Shown: positions 8,324-19,700, counted from the stretch's first letter. The stretch: DNA of 64,000 nt from Bartonella sp. AU55XJBT (GCF_028618525.1 NZ_JAQITC010000001.1:62001-126000), one strand, 5' to 3'. Translations and numbers: made by a program. The notes: generated from the letters alone by a model not told the origin.

Positions 8324-11068
8324 ATGGATAAAAAAAACGACCATAAAAATAATTTAATTCCACAGCCTGCTTCCCTCTCTGCTTCCTCTCAAGAACGTCT
8401 TACACCTATGATGGAGCAATATATAGAAATCAAAGCCGTCCATCATGATTCCCTTCTTTTTTACCGAATGGGGGATTTTTATGAATTATTTTTTAATGAT
8501 GCAATTGAAGCTGCTCAGGCTTTAGGGATCACACTCACAGCACGCGGGAAACATTTAGGGCAAGATATTCCTATGTGTGGTGTTCCAGTTCATGCTGCAG
8601 ACGATTATTTGCAAAAACTAATTGCTTGTGGTTATCGCGTTGCTGTTTGTGAACAAACAGAAGATCCTGCTGAGGCAAAAAAACGCGGCTCAAAATCTGT
8701 TGTTCGGCGTGATGTTGTTCGCCTTGTAACGCCTGGAACGATAACAGAAGAAAAACTCCTTGATCCAACACGCGCAAATTATTTGATGTCACTTTCTCGT
8801 ATAAAAACCGTTGATGGAGAAGAATTTGCCCTTTCTTGGATTGATATCTCAACAGGCATATTTCGTGTAACAGAAAGCCGCCAAGAAAAACTTTTAGCCG
8901 ATATTATGCGTGTAGATCCACAAGAAATCATTGTTGCTGATTCCTTTTTTCATGATCAATCGCACAAATCACTTTTTAATGTTCTTGATCGTATCGTTTC
9001 ACCTCAACCGGCTTGTCTTTTTGATACCCTCACTGCTGAACGCGATATTTGCACTTATTTTAAACTTTCAACGCTTGAAGGTGTTGCCGATTATTCACGC
9101 TGTGAACTCTCTGCAATCGTGGCTGCTATTCGTTATATCGAAAAAACACAAATCACGCATCGTCCTCCCCTCATGCAACCTGAGCGCCAAAATGAAAGCG
9201 CTACCCTCTTTATTGATGCTGCAACCAGACTAAGCCTTGAGCTTATTCGAACAACATCAGGTCAACGGGATGGAAGCTTATTAAAAGCTATTGATCGCAC
9301 TGTAACAGGAGGAGGATCTCGCCTTCTCATTGATCGCCTTATTGCTCCTCTTACTACCCCTTCAGCTATTGATACGCGTTTGGATTCTATCGATTTTTTT
9401 CTCCGTAATACTTCTCTTGCAGAAGCGATAAAGCTCACTTTAAAAGGGGGACCAGATATGCCCCGCGCTGTTTCACGTTTGGCTCTTGGAAGAGGAGGTC
9501 CCCGTGATATGGCAACGATTCAACGCGGCTTTGAAATCATTCGTGAAATTCATCAGCTTCTTAATAATGAGCTCCTGCCTCAAGAAATAAGTGATATACA
9601 AAAGGTGTTTTCAAATCTACCCGTTGCTTTACATTGCCATTTAGACCAAGCATTGGCTGATAATCTCCCATTGCTTAAACGCGATGGTGGTTTTATTCGT
9701 TCCAATTATCATCAAGAGCTCGATGAAATGCGTGCCTTACGGGATGAATCGCGCCGTGTCATTGCTGAACTTCAAGCACAATATGCCCAAGAAACAGATA
9801 TTAAGACGCTTAAAATAAAGCATAATAATATTTTAGGCTATTTCATTGAAGTCACCAGTATACAAGCATCTGCCCTTACAAATAATCCACAAGCGAAAGC
9901 ACGTTTTATTCATCGACAAACAATGGCAAATGCTATGCGTTTTACGACAACAGAACTTGCTGATCTTGAAAGCCGTATTGCCCATGCTGCAAACCACGCC
10001 TTGACACTTGAACTGGAAATCTTTGATACGCTTGTTCAGGAAATTATTGAACACGTTGATTTTATTCGTAAAGCTGCTGAAGCCCTTGCTATTTTAGATG
10101 TTTCTGTCGCTTTAGCACATCTTGCTGAAGAACAAGGATATTGCCGCCCTAAAATTGATCATTCACTAACCTTTCATATCACCGCAGGACGCCATCCAGT
10201 TGTTGAACAAGCACTCCGAAAGCAAGCAGCCGAACCCTTTGTTGCCAACCATTGTGATCTCTCTGTGCAAGAAAATCAGCAATATGCAGCAATCTGGCTT
10301 TTGACAGGACCTAATATGGGAGGAAAATCAACTTTTTTGCGGCAAAATGCGCTCATTGCGATTATGGCACAAATGGGATCCTTTGTTCCAGCGGCTTCAG
10401 CACATATCGGCGTCGTTGATCGACTATTTAGTCGTGTTGGTGCTTCCGATGATCTTGCACGGGGGCGCTCAACCTTTATGATGGAAATGGTTGAAACAGC
10501 AACGATTCTCAATCATGCTAGCCACCATTCCCTTGTCATTCTTGATGAAATAGGACGTGGAACATCAACCTTTGATGGACTTTCGATTGCTTGGGCTGCC
10601 GTTGAATATCTTCATGAAGTTAACCATTGTCGTGCTATTCTCGCTACCCATTTTCATGAAATGACAGCCCTGACCGAAAAACTTGACAGACTGCATAATG
10701 TAACCATGAAAGTTAAAAATTGGGATGGTGATGTGGTTTTTCTCCATGAAGTCACACCAGGAGCCGCTGACCGATCCTATGGTGTACAAGTTGCAAAGCT
10801 TGCTGGGCTTCCTCCAGCTGTTATTACGCGAGCTACAGATGTCCTCCATCAATTAGAACAAGGTGAAATGGCTGGAAAAGGACATAAACTCATTGATGAT
10901 TTACCGCTCTTTTCTCTTAAGGCAACCTCTCCCCTCAGCGAAGAGAAAAACAAACATGATGTACTTCACGAAGCTTTAAAAAATATTCATCCCGATGAGC
11001 TCTCCCCTAAACAAGCTTTAGAAGCAATTTATCACCTCAAACAACTGGAAAAAAATAATCCTTTATAG
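8324..11068 (+). CDS. mutS: DNA mismatch repair ATPase MutS
   Basis: 914-residue MutS, which recognises mispaired bases and launches repair with MutL. The N-terminal mismatch-binding domain carries the phenylalanine clamp in GDFYELFF (near residue 52), with the connector, lever and clamp domains through the middle. The ATPase domain has the Walker [10 protein letters not shown] at about 663 and Walker [13 protein letters not shown] near 742, followed by ATHFHEM. The extended N-terminus before MMEQYIEIK is common in the rhizobia. The gene stands alone, divergent from maeB. Confidence 0.98.
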   Translation: MDKKNDHKNNLIPQPASLSASSQERLTPMMEQYIEIKAVHHDSLLFYRMGDFYELFFNDAIEAAQALGITLTARGKHLGQDIPMCGVPVHAADDYLQKLIACGYRVAVCEQTEDPAEAKKRGSKSVVRRDVVRLVTPGTITEEKLLDPTRANYLMSLSRIKTVDGEEFALSWIDISTGIFRVTESRQEKLLADIMRVDPQEIIVADSFFHDQSHKSLFNVLDRIVSPQPACLFDTLTAERDICTYFKLSTLEGVADYSRCELSAIVAAIRYIEKTQITHRPPLMQPERQNESATLFIDAATRLSLELIRTTSGQRDGSLLKAIDRTVTGGGSRLLIDRLIAPLTTPSAIDTRLDSIDFFLRNTSLAEAIKLTLKGGPDMPRAVSRLALGRGGPRDMATIQRGFEIIREIHQLLNNELLPQEISDIQKVFSNLPVALHCHLDQALADNLPLLKRDGGFIRSNYHQELDEMRALRDESRRVIAELQAQYAQETDIKTLKIKHNNILGYFIEVTSIQASALTNNPQAKARFIHRQTMANAMRFTTTELADLESRIAHAANHALTLELEIFDTLVQEIIEHVDFIRKAAEALAILDVSVALAHLAEEQGYCRPKIDHSLTFHITAGRHPVVEQALRKQAAEPFVANHCDLSVQENQQYAAIWLLTGPNMGGKSTFLRQNALIAIMAQMGSFVPAASAHIGVVDRLFSRVGASDDLARGRSTFMMEMVETATILNHASHHSLVILDEIGRGTSTFDGLSIAWAAVEYLHEVNHCRAILATHFHEMTALTEKLDRLHNVTMKVKNWDGDVVFLHEVTPGAADRSYGVQVAKLAGLPPAVITRATDVLHQLEQGEMAGKGHKLIDDLPLFSLKATSPLSEEKNKHDVLHEALKNIHPDELSPKQALEAIYHLKQLEKNNPL

Positions 11069-11408
11069 GCCAATAAAACACAGTATTTTTTCTTGATGGT
11101 TCTCACGCATATTAAATTTTGCGCACTGTTATCATCGCTTTCATGCAAAATTTCTTAAAAAGCATGAGACGGATATAAAGAAAGCATGTGTATAGACATT
11201 TCCTCAAACCAATTGTTTATTTTCTTGTAAAAAATGCCTAACGTCTAACAATCATAGCTCTGTATTTTTACTTCTCTCGCAAAACCTTGCACCCTAGTTT
11301 AAAATATTTTTCCAGAGTAAGGTGCAATAATCAGCTTGGAATATTAAAAAATACTTACTCAATCTCTTATCACACCGTTCATTTTCCAAAACCGGACCTT
11401 TTACGTAA
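11069..11408. other. Intergenic spacer mutS/ilvD
   Basis: 340 bases between convergent genes. It holds an inverted repeat TTGCACC/GGTGCAA (11287-11293, 11321-11327) with a long AT-rich loop, which could weakly terminate ilvD transcription, and a 17-base word (11129-11145) repeated before pheT. No coding frame recognised. Confidence 0.55.
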
Positions 11409-13247
11409 TCATATGCTACGAACTGCACCCTTCGCAGCAGATGTTGTCATTGCAGCATAGGCTTTGAGAGCCTTTGAAACTTTGCGCTGACGCTTCTCAA
11501 CCGGTTGCCAAGCATCTTTTCCTTTTGCTTCCATGTTAGCACGACGCTGCTTTATCTCAACGTCATCAACCAACATATGAATACTCCGGTTTGGAATGTC
11601 AATTTCTATGATATCCCCTTCTTCCACCAACGCAATTTCTCCTCCTTCAGCCGCTTCTGGTGAAACATGTCCTATCGAGAGCCCTGAGCTCCCCCCTGAA
11701 AAACGTCCATCCGTAACAAGTGCACAAACCTTACCCAATCCTTTAGACTTAAGATAACTCGTTGGATAAAGCATTTCTTGCATTCCAGGCCCCCCACGTG
11801 GTCCTTCATAACGGATTAAAACAATTTCACCTGATTTAATTTTATCATTTAAGATTGCTGAAACAGCTGAATCTTGGCTTTCAAAAATTCTTGCCGGACC
11901 TTTAAAGGTCAAAATTGATTGATCCACACCTGCTGTTTTTACAATACAGCCATCTTTAGCAAGATTTCCATAAAGAACTGCCAATCCTCCATCTTGTGAA
12001 TAGGCATGTTCCCTATCGCGAATCACACCTTTTTCACGATCACGATCAAGAGTCTCATAGCGACAAGATTGGCTAAAAGCTATCTGTGTCGGAATACCCC
12101 CTGGAGCAGCACGATAAAATGTACAAACTGTTGGTTCATTGGTTTGTTTCACATCCCAACGATCAAGAGCTTCTTTCATGGTTTTTGCGTGAACCGTATA
12201 AGTTGATGTATCAATGAGTCCTGCCGCATCCAATTCGCCTAAAAGCCCCATAATACCACCCGCGCGATGCACATCTTCCATATGAACATTCGCAACAGCA
12301 GGAGCAACCTTGCATAAAACTGGAACACGTCGTGAAAGGTGATCAATATCCGTCATGGTAAAATCCACCTCACCTTCCTGCGCCGCTGCTAAAAGATGCA
12401 GTACCGTATTGGTTGACCCACCCATGGCAATATCAACGGTCATGGCATTTTCAAAAGCCCTGCGTGAGGCAATAGAGCGTGGCAAAACTGTTTCATCATC
12501 TTTTTCATAATAACGCTTGGCCAATGCAACAATCTGCCTTCCAGCTTCTTCAAAAAGCATCCGTCGATCTGCATGCGTTGCGAGCACTGATCCATTTCCA
12601 GGAAGTGAAAGCCCCAAGGCTTCCGTTAAGCAATTCATGGAGTTGGCCGTAAACATTCCTGAACAAGAACCACATGTAGGGCAAGCAGCACGTTCCATTT
12701 CAGAAACTTCTTCTTCTGAATTTTGTTCTGAAGCGGCGGCGACCATGGCATCAACCAAATCAACCCTTAAATCTTGATCTTTCCATTTAATCTTACCGGC
12801 TTCCATAGGCCCCCCTGAAACAAAGATTGTTGGAATATTCAACCGTAAAGCAGCCATTAACATTCCAGGTGTAATTTTGTCACAATTAGAAATACAGACA
12901 AGAGCATCCGCACAATGGGCGTTGACCATATACTCTACAGAATCAGCAATAATTTCACGTGAGGGCAAAGAGTAAAGCATTCCATCATGCCCCATGGCAA
13001 TTCCATCATCGACAGCAATGGTGTTAAACTCTTTTGCTACACCACCGACAATGGCTATCTGTTGTGCAACCAATTGTCCAAGATCTTTTAAGTGGACGTG
13101 CCCTGGTACAAATTGTGTAAAAGAATTCGCAATCGCAATAATGGGTTTACCAAAATCCGCATCTTTCATCCCTGTTGCACGCCAAAGACCGCGAGCTCCC
13201 GCCATATTACGCCCGTGTGTCGATATTCTTGAACGATAAGAAGGCAT
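11409..13247 (-). CDS. ilvD: Dihydroxy-acid dehydratase
   Basis: 612-residue IlvD/Edd family enzyme that dehydrates dihydroxy-isovalerate and dihydroxy-methylvalerate in valine, isoleucine and leucine synthesis. Conserved blocks include [34 protein letters not shown] and [18 protein letters not shown] with the cysteines of the Fe-S cluster, and [11 protein letters not shown] near the C-terminus. The frame extends 5 codons upstream, but GAGGGG lies inside that extension, 8 bases before the ATG at 13247, which fixes the start there. The usual long (about 610-residue) form. It stands alone. Confidence 0.97.
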   Translation of the reverse strand: MPSYRSRISTHGRNMAGARGLWRATGMKDADFGKPIIAIANSFTQFVPGHVHLKDLGQLVAQQIAIVGGVAKEFNTIAVDDGIAMGHDGMLYSLPSREIIADSVEYMVNAHCADALVCISNCDKITPGMLMAALRLNIPTIFVSGGPMEAGKIKWKDQDLRVDLVDAMVAAASEQNSEEEVSEMERAACPTCGSCSGMFTANSMNCLTEALGLSLPGNGSVLATHADRRMLFEEAGRQIVALAKRYYEKDDETVLPRSIASRRAFENAMTVDIAMGGSTNTVLHLLAAAQEGEVDFTMTDIDHLSRRVPVLCKVAPAVANVHMEDVHRAGGIMGLLGELDAAGLIDTSTYTVHAKTMKEALDRWDVKQTNEPTVCTFYRAAPGGIPTQIAFSQSCRYETLDRDREKGVIRDREHAYSQDGGLAVLYGNLAKDGCIVKTAGVDQSILTFKGPARIFESQDSAVSAILNDKIKSGEIVLIRYEGPRGGPGMQEMLYPTSYLKSKGLGKVCALVTDGRFSGGSSGLSIGHVSPEAAEGGEIALVEEGDIIEIDIPNRSIHMLVDDVEIKQRRANMEAKGKDAWQPVEKRQRKVSKALKAYAAMTTSAAKGAVRSI

Positions 13248-13684
13248 TATTTTTCCCCTCAAATAATTTCATTTTGCTTGTTGTGCTGTAACTTCACTAT
13301 AAAAACAAGAGCTTTAATATTCAAAAGAGAAAAATACCTTGTACTGAGGCATTTGAAGCACAAAATTAAAAGCCCTGCATAAACTTCCTCATAAAGACAC
13401 AAAGCTTTTATTTTTCTATGACTTGTTAATCAACATCTAATCCCAGCGTAACTGCATGTTTGAAACAAGTATCAAAACGGTTCAGCGCAGCACAAACTCT
13501 TCCAGACTTTTATATGCTAGATTTAGTGCGTATATTGCATCTATCTGTTTGCGTAATTTCTGGAACAAGACGACAACCAATTGGTAAAGACTATACAAAG
13601 AGAAATACAGCCCTCTGCCCTTTAATTGAAAAAAAACAAATAGAATTTATTAAAGAGCTTAAGTTTTTTCTCGTAAAGCTCAAC
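13248..13684. other. Intergenic spacer ilvD/DUF1150 gene
   Basis: 437 bases containing the ilvD promoter region. A 77-codon plus-strand frame (13460-13693) starts with TTG, has no ribosome-binding site and resembles nothing I recognise, so it is not called. No repeats or strong hairpins seen. Confidence 0.5.
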
Positions 13685-13936
13685 CTAATGTAGAGTGACA
13701 ATTTGGAGTTCGTGCTCATTGGCTCCAGCAAGAGCAATAGAGCGCTCATCGGATAAAATGATCGGATAACCTGTTTCACCAAAGAGCGCCCATATGGTAA
13801 TGCCTGGGGTCATAGGTGGAAGATCTGGAAAGTTTTTAGCCAAATCATCTGTACAAACCTTTTTTAAATAAGCAATCTGTCCCGCATCAGAGTAGGACGT
13901 GTTCTGAAACGATAAGCTTTGTTTATGTTCTCCCAT
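13685..13936 (-). CDS. DUF1150 family protein
   Basis: 83-residue small acidic protein of the DUF1150 family, an alphaproteobacterial family usually encoded right after a small heat-shock protein gene. The recognisable core is AYLKKVC, then PGITIWALFGETGYPIILSDER. Function unknown. It lies 29 bases downstream of hsp20 on the same strand, so it is very likely expressed from the same heat-shock promoter, which suggests a role linked to protein quality control. Confidence 0.8.
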   Translation of the reverse strand: MGEHKQSLSFQNTSYSDAGQIAYLKKVCTDDLAKNFPDLPPMTPGITIWALFGETGYPIILSDERSIALAGANEHELQIVTLH

Positions 13937-13965
13937 TTCACTGTTCCTTTACGCCTTAACTTTTA

Positions 13966-14394
13966 TCACTCATCACGACTGACTTTAATTGGAATCTGTT
14001 TTATTTCTTTTTTTAATTTTGGTTGATACAGATTAATTGATAAAAGACCATTTTTCAACTCGGCATTTGTGACATTCATCCCTTCCGCAAGCACAAAGGT
14101 CCGCTGGAATTGTCGTGCGGCTATACCGCGATATAAATATTGATGATTTTGATTGTCTGTTTGTTTACCATGAATAACCAATTGATTATCATCGAGCAAA
14201 ATATTAAGATGATTAATCTTAAATCCAGCAACAGCTAAAGTTATCCGGATATGATTTGCATCGTCGTTTTTATGTAAACGTTCAATATTATAGGCTGGGT
14301 AAGCCTCATCAGCTTTACCGATACGTTGTAATATTTTTTCTACGGTTTCAAATCCTAAAAGAAAAGGATTGGAGAAAGGTGTCACATGTGTCAT
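13966..14394 (-). CDS. Small heat-shock protein, Hsp20/IbpA family
   Basis: 142-residue Hsp20 chaperone. The alpha-crystallin domain covers about residues 35-130: YPAYNIER at the start, the central ITLAVAGF, the RGIAARQFQRTFVLAEGM block, and NGLLSINL close to the conserved GxL signature. The protein binds unfolding polypeptides and passes them to DnaK. A sigma-32-type promoter lies 71-99 bases upstream, and AGAGGA provides a ribosome-binding site. No ROSE-type thermosensor fold was evident in the short leader. It forms an operon with the DUF1150 gene. Confidence 0.93.
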   Translation of the reverse strand: MTHVTPFSNPFLLGFETVEKILQRIGKADEAYPAYNIERLHKNDDANHIRITLAVAGFKINHLNILLDDNQLVIHGKQTDNQNHQYLYRGIAARQFQRTFVLAEGMNVTNAELKNGLLSINLYQPKLKKEIKQIPIKVSRDE

Positions 14395-14464
14395 TCATGA
14401 GTATCCTCTTTAAAGCGGCTTTACTTGACCAAACCCTATACAAAGTGTTCGCTGCATTCTTCTC

Positions 14465-14493
14465 ATATGGCGAGCGTGAATGATAACTTCAAG
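14465..14493 (-). promoter_or_regulatory. Heat-shock (RpoH/sigma-32) promoter of hsp20
   Basis: The minus strand has CTTGAA (14493-14488) and CCATAT (14470-14465) separated by exactly 17 bases, matching the known sigma-32 hexamers and spacing. Transcription would begin near 14458, giving a leader of about 64 bases. It lies inside the divergent space before nth. Confidence 0.75.
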
Positions 14494-14514
14494 AGAGAAG
14501 ATTAAGAGAGTTCC

Positions 14515-15255
14515 ATGGCTCAAAGTAACATAAAATTATCAAAAGTGCGAAATTTATCTGGTGTATTATACAATGAAGATGAAATTGCAGAAATATTTCG
14601 CCGTTTTTCTGTGCAACGCCCGACACCTAAGAGTGATCTTAACTATATAAACACTTTTACACTATTGATTGCCGTTGTTCTTTCAGCTCAAGCGACAGAT
14701 GTAAGCGTTAATAAAGCGACAAAAGAACTCTTTCGCCTTGCTGATCAACCGGAAAAAATGGTTGCATTAGGAGAAGGAGAAATAGCACATCATATCCGTT
14801 CAATTGGTCTTTGGCGTGCAAAAGCACGTAATGTTTATGCACTTTGCAACTGTTTAATGGAGCAATATGGTGGCCAAGTCCCTGATACGCGTGAAGCACT
14901 TATGGCTCTTCCAGGCGTGGGGCGCAAAACAGCTAATGTCGTTTTGAATGTTGCTTTTGGTCAGCCTACCTTGGCGGTCGATACACATATTTTTCGCTTA
15001 AGCAATCGTCTTGGTTTGGCACCTGGCAAAACACCAGAAATCGTTGAAAAAAAATTATTAAAAATTATACCGATTCATTATCTTCGTTATGCGCATCACT
15101 GGCTGATTTTGCATGGGCGTTACATCTGCAAAGCACGTAAAGCACAATGTAGGCAATGCATTATTGCCGATTTATGTAAAGCTGCAAGTAAAACAAATGC
15201 TATTCCAGCACCTTTGGTTGAAATTCAAGGCAATGGAGCACCGATTTTTTTGTAA
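14515..15255 (+). CDS. nth: Endonuclease III
   Basis: 246-residue DNA glycosylase/AP lyase that removes oxidised pyrimidines. The helix-hairpin-helix LPGVGRKTANVVL contains the catalytic lysine, the catalytic aspartate is in AVDTHIFRLSNRLG, and four cysteines near the C-terminus with 6-2-5 spacing bind the [4Fe-4S] cluster. The N-terminal extension of about 25 residues is normal for the rhizobia. GAGAG before the ATG is the ribosome-binding site. It is divergent from hsp20. Confidence 0.96.
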   Translation: MAQSNIKLSKVRNLSGVLYNEDEIAEIFRRFSVQRPTPKSDLNYINTFTLLIAVVLSAQATDVSVNKATKELFRLADQPEKMVALGEGEIAHHIRSIGLWRAKARNVYALCNCLMEQYGGQVPDTREALMALPGVGRKTANVVLNVAFGQPTLAVDTHIFRLSNRLGLAPGKTPEIVEKKLLKIIPIHYLRYAHHWLILHGRYICKARKAQCRQCIIADLCKAASKTNAIPAPLVEIQGNGAPIFL

Positions 15256-15311
15256 TATGCTCTTGCTATTTTGTGTATACTAGCTTATGAAAACGTCCTT
15301 AGAGAACCGCC

Positions 15312-15367
15312 CGGCAGGGCATGCCGTGGCTGTTTTAATGCTTATTCAAGTGTTGGTCCACTTGAAT
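15312..15367 (+). promoter_or_regulatory. Structured leader of rpmI-rplT
   Basis: Two hairpins sit in the 156 bases between nth and rpmI: CGGCA/TGCCG (15312-15326) and a perfect 9-bp stem ATTCAAGTG/CACTTGAAT (15344-15352 with 15359-15367). The second ends 33 bases before the GGAG of rpmI. Ribosomal protein operons of this type are often autoregulated by L20 binding the leader; that function is inferred here. Confidence 0.5.
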
Positions 15368-15411
15368 GGATGGAATATTCGATTGAATTCATTAATGTAT
15401 GGAGTAGCAAA

Positions 15412-15615
15412 ATGCCCAAGATGAAGACCAAATCATCCGCTAAAAAGCGGTTTAAAATCACTGCGTCAGGCAAAATTAAAGTAGCAGCCGCCGGTAAGCG
15501 CCACGGCATGATTAAGCGTTCGAATAAATTTATTCGCGATGCACGTGGAACAATGGTTTTGTGTGAACAAGATGCTAAAAAAGTTATTCAGCATTATTTG
15601 CCGAATGGTCATTAA
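15412..15615 (+). CDS. rpmI: 50S ribosomal protein L35
   Basis: 67-residue L35, beginning [15 protein letters not shown], with the highly basic core [14 protein letters not shown]. The open frame extends 47 codons upstream, but GGAG lies 8 bases before the ATG at 15412, and that start gives the exact family length. It precedes rplT by 33 bases; infC, often first in this operon, is not adjacent. Confidence 0.97.
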   Translation: MPKMKTKSSAKKRFKITASGKIKVAAAGKRHGMIKRSNKFIRDARGTMVLCEQDAKKVIQHYLPNGH

Positions 15616-15648
15616 ACCTTGCGCTTTTGATTTTGAGGAGATTATAAC

Positions 15649-16050
15649 ATGGCACGTGTGAAAAGAGGTGTGACAGCACACGCTAAGCACAAAAAAGTTC
15701 TTAAACAAGCTGAAGGCTTTTACGGTCGACGTAAAAATACCATTCGTGCTGCTAAAGCAGCCGTTGATCGTTCAAAACAATATGCTTATCGTGATCGCAA
15801 AAATAGAAAGCGTACTTTCCGTGCTTTGTGGATTCAGAGAATTAATGCGGCTGTTCGTGCAGAAGGTTTAACTTATGGACGCTTTATTGATGGCTTATCA
15901 AAAGCCGGTATTGAAGTTGATCGTAAAGTTCTTTCAGATATAGCAATCTATGAGGCGGAAGCATTTTCTGCTTTAGTCGCTTCGGCAAAAAAAGCTTTAG
16001 AATATTTAAAAGACACAACACCTAACGCTTTTGAAAGCGCTGTCAAGTAA
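15649..16050 (+). CDS. rplT: 50S ribosomal protein L20
   Basis: 133-residue L20, which binds 23S rRNA early in large-subunit assembly. The family opening [19 protein letters not shown] and the block [18 protein letters not shown] are intact. A GGAG box lies before the ATG. In other bacteria L20 represses its own operon, and a foldable leader is present upstream of rpmI. A terminator-like hairpin follows at 16090. Confidence 0.98.
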   Translation: MARVKRGVTAHAKHKKVLKQAEGFYGRRKNTIRAAKAAVDRSKQYAYRDRKNRKRTFRALWIQRINAAVRAEGLTYGRFIDGLSKAGIEVDRKVLSDIAIYEAEAFSALVASAKKALEYLKDTTPNAFESAVK

Positions 16051-16089
16051 GCCAGTGGTGTTCTCTTAAAGCATTTATTTATTCGAGGT

Positions 16090-16123
16090 CCCGTGCTGGC
16101 TATTGCGAGTGCGGGTTTTTTTT
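16090..16123 (+). terminator. Terminator after rplT / possible pheS attenuator
   Basis: CCCGTGCT pairs with AGTGCGGG (16090-16097 with 16108-16115; two G-U pairs, 10-base loop) and is followed by eight T. It ends 22 bases before the pheS ATG, so it either ends the rplT transcript or acts as an attenuator for pheST. No phenylalanine-rich leader peptide was found before it. Confidence 0.75.
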
Positions 16124-16144
16124 ATTAAAAAAATAGGCAAAAAT

Positions 16145-17227
16145 ATGAACGATATTGAGCGTCTGGAACAAGAAATTTGTTTAGCTTTAGAAGCTGCAGG
16201 TGATGAACAGGCACTTGAAACAGTGCGTATTGCAGCATTGGGTAAAAAGGGCAGCATCTCTGAAAAACTAAAAGCATTAGGAAAAATGGAGGCAAGCGAG
16301 CGCCAAAAAGTTGGACCCGTTCTTAATGGGTTAAAAAATCGTATTTTAGAATTATGGGCGCAAAAGCGTGATCTTCTAAAAAGACAAGCAATGGATGCTC
16401 GTCTTTCTCGTGAAACGGTTGATATTACATTGCCTGTTCGCTCTTCGCCTATGGAACGGGGGCGTATTCATCCTATTTCGCAAGTGATTGAAGAAATTAT
16501 CGCCATTTATACGAAATTGGATTTTTCTCTTGCTGAAGGGCCAGATATTGAAACAGATTATTATAATTTTACGGCATTGAATTTTCCTGAAGGGCATCCA
16601 GCACGTGAAATGCATGATACCTTCTTTTTTGATGTTGATAAAATGGGAGAACGCAAATTATTGCGGACCCATACCTCGCCTGTACAAATTCGCACACTGG
16701 AAAAACAAAAAGCACCGATACGGATCATTATTCCTGGGAAAACTTACCGCATGGATTCGGATGCAACACATTCACCCATGTTTCATCAGGTCGAAGGCCT
16801 TGTCATTGATAAAACCTCGACCATTGCTCATATGATGTGGCTGCATGAAACCTTTTGTAAAGAATTTTTTGAAGTTGCTTCAGTAAAAATGCGTTTTCGT
16901 CCCTCTTTTTTCCCCTTTACCGAACCATCTATGGAAGTGGATATTCAATGTGATCGTTCTGGTTCAGAAGTAAAGTTTGGCGAAGGACAGGATTGGTTGG
17001 AAATTTTAGGATGCGGAATGGTGCATCCTCATGTGTTGAAAAATGTTGGTTTGGATCCCGATGAATATCAAGGCTTTGCATGGGGAATGGGCATTGATCG
17101 TATTGCCATGTTGAAATACGGTATGCCTGATTTACGGGCTTTTTTTGATGCTGACCTGCGTTGGTTAGACCATTATGGCTTTCGTTGCTTTGATATGCCT
17201 GCTTTTTTTCCTAATAGAAATGTGTGA
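16145..17227 (+). CDS. pheS: Phenylalanine-tRNA ligase alpha subunit
   Basis: 360-residue catalytic subunit of the alpha2-beta2 class II synthetase that charges tRNA-Phe. The N-terminal coiled coil (residues 1-90) is followed by class II motifs: [10 protein letters not shown], the motif 2 region with [14 protein letters not shown] and the [12 protein letters not shown] block, and motif 3 [13 protein letters not shown] near residue 320. The in-frame upstream extension overlaps the terminator; the ATG at 16145 gives the standard start. pheT follows 31 bases later. Confidence 0.98.
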   Translation: MNDIERLEQEICLALEAAGDEQALETVRIAALGKKGSISEKLKALGKMEASERQKVGPVLNGLKNRILELWAQKRDLLKRQAMDARLSRETVDITLPVRSSPMERGRIHPISQVIEEIIAIYTKLDFSLAEGPDIETDYYNFTALNFPEGHPAREMHDTFFFDVDKMGERKLLRTHTSPVQIRTLEKQKAPIRIIIPGKTYRMDSDATHSPMFHQVEGLVIDKTSTIAHMMWLHETFCKEFFEVASVKMRFRPSFFPFTEPSMEVDIQCDRSGSEVKFGEGQDWLEILGCGMVHPHVLKNVGLDPDEYQGFAWGMGIDRIAMLKYGMPDLRAFFDADLRWLDHYGFRCFDMPAFFPNRNV

Positions 17228-17258
17228 TCTTATCATCGCTTTCATGTGAGGTTTTAAA

Positions 17259-19673
17259 ATGAAATTTACTTTGTCGTGGTTAAAAGATCACTTAGAGACA
17301 GATGCATCTTTGGATGAAATTTGTGAGAAACTAACAGCTATCGGTCTTGAGGTTGATCACGTTGATGATCGCTCTTCTTTAAAAGAATTTGTTATTGCGA
17401 AAGTTTTAACGGCAGTAAAACATCCTGATGCAGATAAACTCCAAATTCTTTCAGTCGATACGGGAACTGGTACGCCTGTTCAAGTTGTCTGTGGCGCGCC
17501 AAATGCACGTGCTGGACTTGTTGGTGTCCTTGCACAACCAGGCACTTATGTTCCAGGACTTGATGTGACATTATCTGTAGGAAAAATCCGCGGCGTTGAG
17601 AGTTTTGGGATGATGTGTTCACAAGCAGAGCTTGAATTATCAAATGAGCATGATGGGATTATCGAACTTCCAGAAGATGCACCTATTGGGGGAGTATTTG
17701 CAGCTTATGCTGGTCTCGATGATCCAATCATTGATATTGGTTTGACTCCCAATCGCTCTGATTGCACAGGTGTTCGTGGTATTGCACGTGATCTTGCTGC
17801 CGCTGGAATCGGGCAATTAAAAGAATTGTCTTTACCAAAATTTGAAGTTTCCTTTGACACACCTCTCGACGTTTCATTCGATTTTTCGCAAAATTCATCG
17901 TTATGTTTAGGCTTTGCTTGGCGTGAAGTGCGTAATGTTCAAAATGGCCCATCACCACAGTGGATGCAACAGCGTTTAAGTGCAATTGGTTTAAGACCGA
18001 TTAATGCGCTGGTTGATATGACTAATTACATTAGTTTTGACCTTGGTCGTCCGCTTCATGTTTTTGATGCTGATAAGATTAAAGGGAATTTGTATGTACG
18101 TTGTGCGCGTGAAGGAGAGAAACTTCAAGCACTTAATGGAAAAATCTATTATTTGAGCGTTCAGGATTGTGTCATTGCAGATGAAGAAGGTGTTGTTTCG
18201 ATTGCCGGTATCATGGGTGGAGAAAGAACGCGTTGTGATGAAACAACACGGCGCGTTATTATTGAATCGGCGCTTTGGAATGCGCAAAGCATCGCACAAA
18301 CAGGGCGAGCATTAGCTCTTATCAGTGATGCACGTTATCGGTTTGAACGGGGTGTTGACCCGGCTTTTATGGAAACAGGGCTTGAGATTGCAACAGAATT
18401 GGTCTTACGTCTTTGTGGCGGTGAAGTATCCAAGGCAAAAATTGTTGGCTATCAGCAACAAAAAACCAAACAGATCGCTTTTCCTTTTTCTGAGATTAAA
18501 CGTTTGACACATTTGGAAATAGAGCCTGCAAAAGTCATCTCTATTTTAACGAAACTTGGATTTTGTGTTGAAGGAAAAGGAGATGTCGTTACAGTAAAAG
18601 TGCCATCTTGGCGCCCTGATATTATGGGTAAAGCCGATTTGGTGGAAGAAGTCATGAGGATTTATGGGTTAGATAAAATTAAACCTATTCCTTTGGAAAC
18701 TTTCGCAGAAGGAAAAGATCAAGTTTTAACATGCGTGCAAATTCGTTCACGCGCTACCCGTTTGGCTTTGGCACATCGCGGTATGAAAGAAGCGATAACG
18801 TGGTCTTTTATCTCTGAAAATCAGGCTCTTGCTTTTGGGGGAGGTCAAGCAGAGCTTAAATTGGTTAATCCTATTGCCGCTGATATGTCAGTGATGCGTC
18901 CTTCTCTTTTACCTGGTTTGCTTATGGCAACGCAGAGAAATGCTGATCGTGGTTTTTCTGATCTTGCTTTGTTTGAAGTTTCCAGCATTTATGAAGGTGA
19001 TACCCCTGATAAACAACGACGTGTTGTAAGTGGAATTCGTCGTGGCACAGAGAAATTTGAAGGTGCTGGGCGTTTTTGGAATGGAAATGCAACAGCCGTT
19101 GATGTTTTTGACGCCAAAGCAGATGCTTTAGCCGCTTTAGAAGCATGCGATATAGATGTTGGGAAAGTACAGATTGAAGTTGGAGCCCCTGATTGGTATC
19201 ATCCAGGTCGTTCAGGTGTCATAAAACTTGGTTCAAAAATTATTCTTGGTTTTTTTGGTGTGCTTCATCCAGCGACCTTAGAAAAATTAGATATCAGTGG
19301 TCCTTTATGCGGCTTTGAAATTTTTCTAGATCAAATTCCAGAACCAAAGAAAAAAACAACGAAAAGCCGTCCTCCTTTGAAATTATCGCCGTTTCAAATG
19401 GTGCGGCGTGATTTTGCATTTATTGTTGACAAAAAAGTTGCTTCTTCTCTTATTGTCCGTGCTGCTCAAGGAGCTGATAAAAAACTTATTCATTCCGTCC
19501 AAGTTTTTGATCTTTTTGAAGAGCAAAGCCTTGGTGCAGATAAAAAATCTGTTGCCATTGAGATTGTTATTCAACCGATTGAACGTACTTTGACAGATAA
19601 AGACCTAGAAGAAATTGCTGCAAAAGTAATAGAAAATGTCACTAAAATGACAGGCGCTTATCTTCGTCATTGA
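17259..19673 (+). CDS. pheT: Phenylalanine-tRNA ligase beta subunit
   Basis: 804-residue beta subunit. In order it shows an N-terminal tRNA-binding OB domain ([14 protein letters not shown] near residue 80), the B3/B4 editing region that hydrolyses mischarged Tyr-tRNA ([21 protein letters not shown]), the B5 domain, a degenerate catalytic-like core ([11 protein letters not shown]), and a C-terminal ferredoxin-fold anticodon-binding domain ([16 protein letters not shown] to the end). GAGG before the ATG is a good ribosome-binding site. It is cotranscribed with pheS and followed by a strong terminator. Confidence 0.98.
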   Translation: MKFTLSWLKDHLETDASLDEICEKLTAIGLEVDHVDDRSSLKEFVIAKVLTAVKHPDADKLQILSVDTGTGTPVQVVCGAPNARAGLVGVLAQPGTYVPGLDVTLSVGKIRGVESFGMMCSQAELELSNEHDGIIELPEDAPIGGVFAAYAGLDDPIIDIGLTPNRSDCTGVRGIARDLAAAGIGQLKELSLPKFEVSFDTPLDVSFDFSQNSSLCLGFAWREVRNVQNGPSPQWMQQRLSAIGLRPINALVDMTNYISFDLGRPLHVFDADKIKGNLYVRCAREGEKLQALNGKIYYLSVQDCVIADEEGVVSIAGIMGGERTRCDETTRRVIIESALWNAQSIAQTGRALALISDARYRFERGVDPAFMETGLEIATELVLRLCGGEVSKAKIVGYQQQKTKQIAFPFSEIKRLTHLEIEPAKVISILTKLGFCVEGKGDVVTVKVPSWRPDIMGKADLVEEVMRIYGLDKIKPIPLETFAEGKDQVLTCVQIRSRATRLALAHRGMKEAITWSFISENQALAFGGGQAELKLVNPIAADMSVMRPSLLPGLLMATQRNADRGFSDLALFEVSSIYEGDTPDKQRRVVSGIRRGTEKFEGAGRFWNGNATAVDVFDAKADALAALEACDIDVGKVQIEVGAPDWYHPGRSGVIKLGSKIILGFFGVLHPATLEKLDISGPLCGFEIFLDQIPEPKKKTTKSRPPLKLSPFQMVRRDFAFIVDKKVASSLIVRAAQGADKKLIHSVQVFDLFEEQSLGADKKSVAIEIVIQPIERTLTDKDLEEIAAKVIENVTKMTGAYLRH

Positions 19674-19700
19674 GTATTTTTAAAAGACTTTTATAAAGAT

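Noticed and set aside
13460..13693. 77-codon frame between ilvD and the DUF1150 gene
   Set aside because: TTG start without a ribosome-binding site, overlaps the end of the DUF1150 gene, unrecognisable product.
14395..14464. ROSE-type RNA thermometer in the hsp20 leader
   Set aside because: No pairing of the Shine-Dalgarno region with a ROSE-like element could be seen; the sigma-32 promoter explains regulation.
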